Below, piece by piece: positions 55,219 through 64,000 of a stretch of DNA of 64,000 nucleotides (position 1 is its first letter; every line of letters starts with the position of its first letter). The stretch covers positions 1,426,001 to 1,490,000 of the forward strand of contig OY101115.1 in NCBI GenBank assembly GCA_956465555.1. The letters are read 5' to 3'. Under the pieces are notes generated by a model, which was not told the DNA's origin, did not search any database, and saw nothing but the letters and a program-made list of their open reading frames with translations. Position numbers and translations under genes: made by a program. Source of the stretch: Nitzschia sp. pyKryTriq1. Lineage: Eukaryota; Bacillariophyta; Bacillariophyceae; Bacillariales; Bacillariaceae.

Positions 55219-55806
55219 TCTATAGACTATCTACAAGCTCGAAATACTTCAGCTGATCAACCTCTTCAAAAATAGCATCGTCAGTTTTATCGTCTCGTGA
55301 TAATTCGAAATATGATGGCGTCTGGGCATGTAGTATGTCGGATGATGCAGGCAGGCAACAGTGAAACATTCATGGCCGTCACCCGTCATTATCATGAACA
55401 AACCAAAAACCCGAACGAAACACGCAACAAACATCAAAATCCGCGCCTTCCGAGAAAATCACGCAACACGCACCAAAACTGCCGTCATCGGATTTCTCAC
55501 TAACGGACACCATGTTCGTTTGTCGTTCATCATCTCGGGCCACGACGGACACAAATTTCGCCAAAACAAAACCGCAAAAAAGGATGAAGCAAGAAGAAAG
55601 ATCGCTCTTTCCATTTCGTTCGACGAAGTTCAAAGAAGAGTCGTCTTCTGGGATTTGGGATCACAACACTGCGTATCGCATCGAAACTCCACACCTGTAA
55701 CAATTGCTTTTCACTTTCGACATATAATTTGTCTCTTCCACTACATCCCACAATTCCGTCGCCACCGAGATATTTGCTTTTCTTAGTAGTGTTCCTTCTG
55801 CTAAAC
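55219..55806. promoter_or_regulatory. Divergent promoter region, ViaA-RavA/SDR
   Basis: 588 bp between divergent starts. Short overlapping frames only. No gene or RNA recognised. Confidence 0.4.
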
Positions 55807-56846
55807 ATGTCGAGCGCTGCGATGAAAAACGCTGTAGTAACTGGTACGACTTTGTCGCTCACACCAGAAGCACATTCCTACTAAAATGATAAGCTCTCTC
55901 CTCTCTCACGATCGAGAATTGTCGCTCTTTTTATCTTTCTCTCTTATTTTACAGGCGCCAACCGTGGCCTCGGTCTTGAGCTCTGTAAACAACTTTCCGA
56001 AGGCGCTGCTTATTCCTTGGTGTACGCACTGTGCCGCAAAACAAGCCCCGAATTGACCCAACTTGCTACGGAATCCAGCAAAATCAAAATCGTGGAGAAT
56101 TTTGAGGTGACTAGCGATACTGTAGCTACCGCTGTTCAGCAAGCGTTCAAAACCAAAGACGACAAGGCCTCGCTCGTCCCAATTCATTTGTTGATACACA
56201 ACGCGGGAGCCTACGGTCCATCCGAAGATTTTGCGGGGGGGGTGGCAGAAGGATATACAACGCAATCACTGGAAAATATTACCGTGAAACGTATGCGCTT
56301 TGCCTTTGAGCTCAACACGCTGGCACCTCTTATGTTGACTCAGGCTCTGGTCCCTAATTTGGAAGCGGCTGGGACCCTCACGAATGGTGATGGCCCAGGG
56401 AAAGTTGTGATTATTTCTTCTGCCATGGGATCGATCGCGGACAATGGCTCGGGTGGCCACTACGGATATCGGACCGCCAAAGCTGGTGTCAACATGGTAG
56501 GCATGAGCTTGTCTCATGATTTGAAGGACAAAAATGTCGCCGTCAGTCTCGGTAAGATACATTATCGCCGCCACCCGGAGCAACAATCACCACTACTCCT
56601 ACTAGAGAGAGTGGTTGACAGCGAAGGCAGAAACTCACAACCTCTTTTCTCTTTATTTTGCTAGTCCATCCTGGGTTTGTCTACACTGGTTTCGGTAGTA
56701 AAGATGCTCCCCGTCGTCCAGGACAGAGAGAAGTGGACGAGAGTGTCCGTGGAGTACTCGAAGCTGTAGACAAGACGACCATGGAAACGACTGGATCATT
56801 TTTTCACGGAAACTATGGAGAAGGTGTCAAGACTATGCCATGGTAA
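55807..56846 (+). CDS. Short-chain dehydrogenase/reductase (3 exons)
   Basis: Exons 55807-55843, 55955-56551 and 56665-56846 give 271 residues. The short first exon encodes MSSAAMKNAVVTG; splicing completes the TGANRGLG NAD(P)-binding glycine motif. Further SDR landmarks are HNAGAYG (NAG motif), FELNTLAPLMLTQ, VVIISSAMGS (catalytic Ser), YGYRTAKAG (Tyr-x-x-x-Lys) and LVHPGFVYTGF. Together they fit classical SDRs of the C-factor/carbonyl-reductase type, cytosolic, substrate unknown. The introns are 111 and 113 bp; the first donor is GTACGA. Confidence 0.9.
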
Positions 56847-57242
56847 AATCGTCGTCTGGTTAACATTTACAATGTATGATACTGTATACTCCTCGTACGA
56901 GTACATGAGACGGTGAGACGACAGTACTACTCTACAGGTACCGGCAGTAAAAAAACAGTAGACCTACTATGTAGTCTAGCTTTGGATGAATAATAAAGGC
57001 CTTTTCGTTTTTAAGTTTTCGATTTTGTTCACGGAGAAAAAGCATTCCCGGACGTCTTGCTTGGTCCGCCAACTCGCATCGCACATCGCATTGGGAATTT
57101 TTCAAATGCGCAAAAACGATGACGACGACAGCGACGACGATGGCGATGGCGATGGCGAGCGAGAAAGGCGAAAGGCGAGAAAAGCATCACACTAAAAAGA
57201 CGACCTTTCATCATTTCCCACAGAGAGTATAGACGAGAAACC
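56847..57242. promoter_or_regulatory. Intergenic, upstream of the cis-prenyltransferase
   Basis: 396 bp between plus-strand genes, with GTAC words near 56895-56945 and a GATGGCGATGGCGATGGCGA run near 57139. No gene seen. Confidence 0.4.
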
Positions 57243-58745
57243 ATGGTAACTGGAGGGCTGTATCCATACTCGGAAGATCCGTGGCCACAGCGAGTCATAC
57301 TCGCATCGCGTTCGTTCACCACCACTTTGAGACATGAAAGCGGCGATTCTTCCGATGCCGCCGACTTTGTGGAGCTTTTTGGGCCCCTGATTATTGATGA
57401 TGATAATTCCAGTCACCAGTGTCCGGGATTTTGTGTCCCATGTCCTGATGATCAACCGTTGTGGTGGCTAGTTTTGAGGTGGCTCAAGATGATGCTCCTC
57501 AAAATTGCACGCTCGTATCACGCCAAACCGTTGTTGCTGGTCATTGCCCCGCTGATGGTTGGAATCGCCATGGGATATGTCTTGGGGATGCGCCAATCTT
57601 CTTCTCATCACAACAAAACTTCTGGCGGGACTCATGTCTCGCATCATTCCAAAAGCCGTCCGCTTCTTCTAGTCACTACTAGAATTTGGTGGAGTCTGCG
57701 AGATTTGATGGTGTTTCTTTGCTTTCGATTTCTGGATATTGGTGGAATGGGGAGCAACTTGGTGAACGATGACCAGTCTGTTGCTCAGACCTGTCTCACC
57801 AATACAGAGAACCAATATTGTGCAGCACATTCTACTACTCTGATAGATGAAAGCTCTCCCATAGATCATGTTGTTGTGGAGAAAGAGGACCTTGTCAGGA
57901 CGAACCTCAAAAGTGACGATGGCACCACTTGTGAAAGTGGAGTGGATGCATCTCAGGTACCTCGCCATGTAGCGGTGATTATGGACGGGAATCGCCGATA
58001 CGGCAAAGCCAAATATGGAAATGTTTCAAAGGGACACTGGGATGGCAGCTCCAAGCTCGTAGAGTTTGCCAAATGGTGCATTGCCGAACACATTTCTGTT
58101 TTGACGGTGTACGCCTTTTCGACGGAAAACTGGAACCGTGATCCAGCGGAAGTAGCCTCTCTGATGGCCATATTTTCCAAGTATTGTGATGAACTCCGAG
58201 TAGAAGCTTTGAAGAGGAACATTCGAATACTGGTTCTATCCACAGATTCTACAAGGGTAAGTACGAGTACGAGGACACAGCTAAACAATTCTGGAATCAT
58301 AAGCGTTGATTGTGCATTTTTCCCTAATGATTTCAACTTTCTGGAATAGATCCCAGCCAGAGTGAAGGAAGGACTCTCCCGCATGACCTCGGAGACGCAG
58401 CATTGTACAGGGCTGATCATGAACATTTGTATGAGCTATGGCAGTCGGAGTGAAATTTTGAATGCGGCCCGCTCTATAGCCGCGGATGCCGCGGTGGGGA
58501 AGCTTTCCGCCAACAATGTGGACGAAACCGAATTTCAGAAACATCTCTTAACGAGCCATTGCAGTGACCCAGACGTTCTTATTCGGACGTCCGGTGAAGT
58601 CCGTATCAGCAACTTTTTACTTTGGCAGCTGGCATACAGCGAACTGTTCTTCGTTGACAAACCCTGGCCTGCGATGGAGAAAGAGGACCTTTTGCAGGTG
58701 ATTCGGACGTACGCCAAGGGAAGAATACGAAGGTATGGAAAATAG
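57243..58745 (+). CDS. cis-Prenyltransferase (dehydrodolichyl/undecaprenyl diphosphate synthase type), 2 exons
   Basis: Exons 57243-58256 and 58350-58745 give 469 residues. About 230 residues precede the catalytic domain, with hydrophobic segments (LLLVIAPLMVGIAMGYVLGM, SLRDLMVFLCFRFLDIG) that suggest membrane association. The catalytic domain starts at HVAVIMDGNRRYGK (the diphosphate-binding D-G-N-R motif), then WCIAEHISVLTVYAFSTENW, and after the splice LIMNICMSYGSRSEI, DPDVLIRTSGEVRISN and LLWQLAYSELFFVDKPWP. These are conserved regions I-V of the UPP synthase family. It makes long cis-polyprenyl diphosphate for dolichol, N-glycosylation or plastid polyprenols. The long N-terminus is unusual compared with about 250-330 residues in most relatives. 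Confidence 0.93.
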
Positions 58746-59164
58746 CATTGCACTTTAATCGAAGTAGACTACGCATAGTCTAATATATACTCTAGTCTAC
58801 TATAGAGAGACTGAACTCGATACATCAATTTTATTACTGTACGGTGGAAATACAAATTGATTTTTGTGTACTGTAACCCCCTGTCCACATTGGTCGGAGG
58901 TCTCGGAAGGCTTCCTTCTTAACCAACGCAGACACACCATTGGCAGTTAATAAGTGCACAGGGCAAGCTGTGTTGTTGTCATCTTTATGTTATCACGTGA
59001 GGTACAACTCTTCAGGACCAGCAGTGTGCGCATGTAGATGATGGAGAGTAGTTGTACAAGAACACTTCGCGAACGCCGAGGGAATGAAGAGATCAGAGCA
59101 TTCCTGGATGTAGATGTTATGTCAGCGATCGGAAGGTAAGTTTGCAGAACAAATATTGCAGAAA
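58746..59164. other. Intergenic between convergent genes
   Basis: 419 bp of shared 3' sequence. Inverted TAGTCTA-type words lie near 58765-58805. Nothing else recognised. Confidence 0.35.
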
Positions 59165-60713
59165 CTAAGCATCAACTACTGTAAGGGAGCAGTCAAAGAA
59201 TTTGGCCCGACCTTGCGGACTTCGAACAAGGGAGACATTCATTCGCAACTGCAATGGGGAATATATCAAGGAAATGAGGTGAGTTGTCAAAATTGCAAAA
59301 ACATTGACTTATTTGATGCCCGTAGCCCCACGGCTTGGCTGATGTCTCACGCACCTTGACTTCCGTATTTTGGCTGAGACAGACGTCTCCAGACCAATAA
59401 TCTTTGCCCTTAGTTTGTTCACTATTTCCTTCCACAAGCTTTCCTGGCGCCTGTCTAAGCATTTCGCTCATCGCAAGAAAGACTGCTTCCATATGCTCTC
59501 GGCTCAGCAAGTTGAAGAGCGACATGTTTCTTGATGCAGGAGGCTGTGCTGGAGTCTCATCCGAGCATTTGTCATCATCATTCGCTTTCAACGATGACGG
59601 TGAGCTTTGCTCGCAAGGCAAGAGCTGATCACGCTTGTAGCCAGTAAGTCGTTCAAATCCATAGTTGCACTCGAGGAAGCGCCCATCGATGCTAAGGACA
59701 GCCATAGGCACACCGCATCTCGCGAAAACATTTCTGTAATCAATGTTTGGAACGAAGAAGGCCTCACCCTTGCCTTCCTGGTTGGTTCCTTGCTCCAGAT
59801 TTGTTGATCCAGGGGGGTCTGAACCGTTCGTGGATGCAGGCATGTATTGCTCGTTTACCATCTCATTAGTTCGAGAAATGGTTTCAATTAGCTTGTTGTG
59901 CTCCACATCAAGGAGTGCGGATCGTTCTTGAAGCTGCTGAATGTAATCCGCAACGGACACCAAGGTCGAATACTTGTCCGGCTTGAACGGCACATTAGCT
60001 TGAGCTAATAGTTCCTTGAGGTGATCAATCTGGTTTGTAATCTTTTGAGATCTCTGCTGCTCTCGCATATTGCGATCGTTTTTCCTTCGTCCTCGTTCCC
60101 CTTCGTCTTCAGAGACAGCAGTGGCATCCCGGGAACGCTTCCGAGGTCTAGAGCGCCTTGAGCTAGTGCCTGATGGAGTCGAAGACACCACCGATGACGC
60201 ATCGAAGGAGGTAATGTATTCGGCCGGCTGCCTCTGAGTGTACATCTGAGATTGGTGTCCGAGGGACCCATATGATGGCATCCCCGGGTACGCTGCGTGA
60301 CTGCTGGTTGGAAGTCCACCATACGAGCTAATCGGTAAAGGAGCAGCCATGCTGTCTCCTTGCGCGCTAGCTTCGACACTCCCCGAATCGCCCAAGAGTT
60401 CTTGTACCGATTGAGAAGCTTGGCTTTGTGCGGAGGTCTGCATGAATGACTCAGGATATGGATTGGACCCGGATCCTTCACTGAGGTTCTCGCCATCTAG
60501 CAGAGCATCCAGCGAGGCATTGAACTGCATCTCGTCCATACTCCCCATTTCCGACTTCACTTTCTCGAACGCTGCGGACATCTTCACCTGGTCACTAAAG
60601 GTACTTTCCTGATCTATGCTACCGGTATTGTTGTTGACTGTTTGGTTTCCACTAAGAGTCTCTCCTACTTGACTTCTGCCTGAGTTCATTATTGTGGGAT
60701 GTCCACTGTCCAC
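59165..60713 (-). CDS. bHLH-PAS transcription factor (2 exons)
   Basis: Exons 60713-59355 and 59248-59165 give 480 residues. The 106-bp intron (donor GTGCGT, acceptor CAG) restores the final PAS strand (LRMNVSLVRSPQGRAKFFDC then SLTVVDA). The N-terminal 190 residues are Ser/Gln/Gly-rich. A basic SRRSRPRKRSRD precedes the bHLH (NDRNMREQQRSQKITNQIDH for basic region and helix 1, PDKYSTLVSVADYIQQLQER for helix 2). One PAS domain starts near 330 (FARCGVPMAVLSIDG, CNYGFERLTGYKRDQLL). Diatom bHLH-PAS proteins include the circadian regulator RITMO1; whether this is that orthologue cannot be decided here. It is likely a nuclear E-box-binding dimer. Convergent with the cis-prenyltransferase gene. Confidence 0.9.
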
Positions 60714-61812
60714 TGCTGTGATTACGAATACCGTTCGTACGTGCTGTACTTTTTCTGTTGTTGTGTTTACTGTATGCTTGAGACCCCGGCGCTGCTGTGT
60801 CGTACAACATCTACGACGCCTTCTCGTGCAGCAGCAGCGCAGTCGGTGAAGCGCTGAGCTCTAAATTGTCTCCACAAAAAAGTAGACCTTGGTACAATTC
60901 CTACGAAGACAGATGGTGCTGCGCAACCTTCTTGTGTGCAAACACCAAGTTCCCTCATTCTGGCACCACGTGGCCATCTATTTAACGGAAAAATATCTCG
61001 AACTTCAATTTCATTAATCTCCTTCCTTCCGACCATCTGCTTGTCGTTGAGGAAAGTGCACGCATGGCACCTCTTTCGGTCAAAGGGGAACACCCACAAA
61101 CGTACGCGACAGATGGCTGTTTGTGGATTGGCGAATCAGTAGTCTACGATACGAGTGCGGAACAAAGACATCTACTACTCTGACGCAGGTACGGTACCTG
61201 GTACCTGGTACATGACAGTAATCGAACTCGTTCTCGTAGACTATTACGAATACTTACTTGTACAGTACAGTAAGCTCCCCCCGCTATGCCGTGCGTGGCG
61301 TGCGTGCGAGGTTCCATCGACCATGTGAAAACGTCATGCCCACGTCAGCAAGTTGCATCGCACACGCGCTTGCGGATGCAACAACAACATTATTTCATGT
61401 ATTCATGTGTCTCCCGTAAAAAAGCGTTACACATGCCAAAATTGAAAATTATTATTCTAGCTAGTTGCATTCGTGACGCGTGCACTCCCCGAAAGAGCAA
61501 TGCTTCACTATCACGCTCGTGTCGCACTTTTGGCGGGTAGAACGCGAACCGCGAAAATTTGGATCTTTACAAGAGCCGAAATGCGATCTCCGAGCCGGCG
61601 GGGCGCAGCTGGAAGAACGAATGAGAACCTTTGACGGCCATCATCGGTTTTCGGTTGTCATGGTCTCGTCAGTCTCGCTCGTTGGCATCACAAGACTCAT
61701 TATTTCTTCTTGCAGCGAGATTTTTCTGCACCAACCACCAAGCAAAGGCAGGATCCACCCACCCACCTATTAGATCCATCCATTCATTCCCTGCAACCAG
61801 TATTCTTTCAAG
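60714..61812. promoter_or_regulatory. Divergent promoter region, bHLH-PAS/2OG protein
   Basis: 1.1 kb between divergent starts. GGTACGGTACCTGGTACC-type palindromes occur near 61188-61215. No RNA gene recognised. Confidence 0.4.
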
Positions 61813-64000
61813 ATGAAGTTCCATAGGCAAGTCCTCCCCCTTCTAACAGTCCTATCCCTTTCGATGCAACAGGGGCTTGCTCGACAAGTAGACGACGACG
61901 ACGACGAAGAAGAAGAAGTCCACGACGGCAATGTTGGCCCCCGTGATCGTTTTTGGAGACACCATGTGGCCACCAAGACTTTGTTTTACAACGGCGTCGA
62001 TCACTACGGCACCATCCAAAACTGCCTCGACGAGGCACTCACGGATGAAGAGAGGGCAGCCATTGCTGCCCAGACTGCCGAAGGCATCCGCCACGCTGGA
62101 AGATTTTACGCCGAAGAAGACGACGAAGACGACATCTTCCTTGTGCACATCAAAAAGGCCATCCTTCCTATCCATGCCAAGGCGATCCAGACCCTGGCCA
62201 AGTGCGCTCGGACTGCTCTTCCCCATCTTTACGAATCCCGTCCAATGTACCAAGAATGGAACTTGGACGAAGACCCCGGTCTAGGTGGGAACTGTCCCAC
62301 GCACTTAGTGCCGCTGGTTGGAATTTTCTTTCCCAAGGTTATTGACCAGATGCAGCAAACCCTCGAGACCGCCTATGTTGCTGCTGGCTGGGAGGCGTTG
62401 GTCGATCGTGACCGCTACCAGCAGTACTACGGTCAAGTTAATCGGGATCGTGCAATTCATGCTCCCGAAAACGTGGGCATCCGAGCGTCAGAACATTTGC
62501 TATACACCGATTTCCCCACTTTGGCGGATCATACCGACGGAGACAGCACAGTTTACACCATGAATTTCGCCTTTTCGGATGACTATGAAGGAGGAGAATT
62601 CTATATTTATTCCAAGGAAGATCCTGAAACTGGCGAGAAAGCAAAGCACGTCATCAAGCCGCAAAAATACGACGCGCTCGTTTTTCTGGGTGGAAAGCAC
62701 TTGCACGGAGTCCAGCAAATCACTGGTGGTGCGCGAGAAATGTTCAGCACTGAATTCTGGCCTTATCCGGATTCTCCTTTCGGAACCTCGTTGTGGACCA
62801 ATGAACCCAGCAACATGGCAAAGTACGTCCTTGATTGCAACAAAGAAATGGAAGAAAACGGCACTGGTTACGATACTCCTTGCACAAGACCATTTCCAAC
62901 AACGACTCCATTTGGCGTTGAGATTTCGGAAGTCCGAAAGAAATATGATGGCGAGTCTTCCAAGCCTTCGGACGTCAAGCGCCCCAATCGCATGCGGCCT
63001 CAGGCACTCACACCCATCCGCTTTCGAGACGGTGCAGGGAAAGAGTATGGTATCGAAGACTTTCACCCTCCCGAAGATGAGCCCGACTTTTTGATTCCCA
63101 ACACGCTTGAACCAGGTGAAATGATCCCCATTCGCTGGCGTGAGACCCTCAGGCCCGTGGACGGTGACGAAGGAGAGTCATTTGTAATTGGCTTTCCGCC
63201 CGAGCTCCATCAAGAATTTGTCGCCTATGTAGAGAAAAGTGGTATGATGGACGTTGCCAAGAAAATTCTGTACGATGAAGAAGGACTTGTACCCAACGAA
63301 CATCGCATCTACACGCTGGACGATGGTCACAAGTGGGGCGCCATGATTCAAGGATCCTGGAATACTGACATGGTTTGGCTTGATCCAGCTGATGAAGAGT
63401 GCTTTGAGAGTCTCCTCTCAATCTTGAGACGGGGTGGCTTTGACACCGTACTTGACAGTATGGGAAAAGCTTTTGATTTGCAGGGCTTGATGATTCAAGG
63501 TGTGGGAGCCATCTTTCTCTCCGAGTATGAATTTAGCCAGAATATGCACGTCGATATTCCAGGCAGCAAGGGGTCCTTTTACAATATCATTGTGCCAGTC
63601 TACATCCCCGAAAATCAAAAAGCACAGTTCTATGTCTCGGACAGGGGCGATGAAGACGAGAAAGGCATCACGAACCTGGATCCAAATGTGGGTATCATTC
63701 TTGGCGGAGAAAGTCCACACGGAACTGGGGAATGCAACTACCGAGAAGAAAAGGAGTTCCGGCTCTCGTTTGCCATTTATGTTGCCGACATTAATGACGA
63801 AAATGTGGAGCTCATTGCCTCGGATTCGACTTCACTTTGGCCCACACAAGGGGACACGGAGTGGTTCGCGGCTCAACGTGGACGACTATGGTCTAAGGAT
63901 GGAACTGCTAGCCTCAAGAAAGATAAGGGGCGACAGCCCATGGTCGTGGAAGATCTCGTAGACGACTGCACTGTCGAAGAGTGTGAGTCTGATGCCACGG
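61813..64000 (+). CDS. Secreted protein with two 2-oxoglutarate/Fe(II)-oxygenase-like barrels (3' end off window)
   Basis: The frame opens at the ATG at 61813 and stays open for 729 codons to the window edge, so the gene is truncated by the window. A signal peptide (HRQVLPLLTVLSLSMQQGLA) precedes an acidic run. Barrel 1 shows HTDGD (H240, D242), the strand YEGGEFYIYS, then LGGKHLHGV (H298) and GGAREMF (R308): the HxD...H iron triad plus 2OG-binding Arg of the prolyl-hydroxylase type. A second barrel-like block shows MHVDIPGSKG (H579, D581), GGESPHGTG (H636) and EFRLSFAIYVADI (R650), a second complete-looking set. The two resemble prolyl/lysyl hydroxylase or collagen-type oxygenase folds, acting in the ER or outside the cell. 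Substrate unknown. Confidence 0.78.
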   Translation, partial: MKFHRQVLPLLTVLSLSMQQGLARQVDDDDDEEEEVHDGNVGPRDRFWRHHVATKTLFYNGVDHYGTIQNCLDEALTDEERAAIAAQTAEGIRHAGRFYAEEDDEDDIFLVHIKKAILPIHAKAIQTLAKCARTALPHLYESRPMYQEWNLDEDPGLGGNCPTHLVPLVGIFFPKVIDQMQQTLETAYVAAGWEALVDRDRYQQYYGQVNRDRAIHAPENVGIRASEHLLYTDFPTLADHTDGDSTVYTMNFAFSDDYEGGEFYIYSKEDPETGEKAKHVIKPQKYDALVFLGGKHLHGVQQITGGAREMFSTEFWPYPDSPFGTSLWTNEPSNMAKYVLDCNKEMEENGTGYDTPCTRPFPTTTPFGVEISEVRKKYDGESSKPSDVKRPNRMRPQALTPIRFRDGAGKEYGIEDFHPPEDEPDFLIPNTLEPGEMIPIRWRETLRPVDGDEGESFVIGFPPELHQEFVAYVEKSGMMDVAKKILYDEEGLVPNEHRIYTLDDGHKWGAMIQGSWNTDMVWLDPADEECFESLLSILRRGGFDTVLDSMGKAFDLQGLMIQGVGAIFLSEYEFSQNMHVDIPGSKGSFYNIIVPVYIPENQKAQFYVSDRGDEDEKGITNLDPNVGIILGGESPHGTGECNYREEKEFRLSFAIYVADINDENVELIASDSTSLWPTQGDTEWFAAQRGRLWSKDGTASLKKDKGRQPMVVEDLVDDCTVEECESDAT

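Overview
The window reads as nuclear DNA of a photosynthetic stramenopile, most likely a diatom. Genes are compact and mostly single-exon or split by short GT-AG introns; all but one of the 35 introns placed here are 74-149 bp. Several predicted proteins begin with an ER signal followed by an Ala/Phe (ASAF-like) site, the bipartite plastid address of diatoms and relatives. Family content agrees: a KRE6/SKN1-type glucan transglycosylase, a plastid fibrillin, FEA1/phytotransferrin-like surface proteins and a bHLH-PAS regulator. The species cannot be named from sequence alone. I see no rRNA, tRNA, transposase, integrase or CRISPR array.

Layout. 1-8 kb: a small hypothetical protein, a CCZ1-like longin protein, a short plastid membrane protein, TRM6 and a small membrane protein. 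8.8-11.6 kb: ATG101 in five small exons, divergent from VDAC. 12-15 kb: a secreted Cys-rich membrane protein and a fibrillin-like protein. 15.8-24.3 kb: a KRE6/SKN1 glycosidase, a membrane-anchored glutaminyl cyclase, an isoprenylcysteine-methyltransferase-like protein and an HMG-box protein. 24.8-32.3 kb: a methyltransferase, mitochondrial aspartate aminotransferase, a carotenoid cleavage dioxygenase and an ABC1/ADCK2-like kinase with a 12-nt microexon. 32.8-45 kb: a Golgi-type FkbM-like protein, PRP43/DHX15, a divergent cyclophilin, a TPR protein, mitochondrial RF1 and a coiled-coil protein. 46.6-55.2 kb: two tandem FEA1-like genes, then a convergent 1215-residue protein that fuses a ViaA-type vWA domain to a RavA/MoxR-type AAA+ ATPase behind a plastid-like presequence. 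55.8-64 kb: a short-chain dehydrogenase, a cis-prenyltransferase, a bHLH-PAS regulator and a secreted protein with two 2-oxoglutarate-oxygenase-like barrels that runs off the right edge.

Most neighbours are functionally unrelated, as expected in a eukaryote. The exception worth following is 46-55 kb: two iron-uptake-type surface proteins with a repeated promoter module and an intergenic hairpin lie 41 bp from the ViaA-RavA fusion, whose bacterial counterparts are linked to Fe-S and respiratory proteins. Gaps between genes are unusually rich in self-complementary GTAC/ACCGGT-type words and short tandem arrays of them. Exon joins were done by eye, using splice sites, reading phase and agreement with family sequences recalled from general knowledge; no database search was run.
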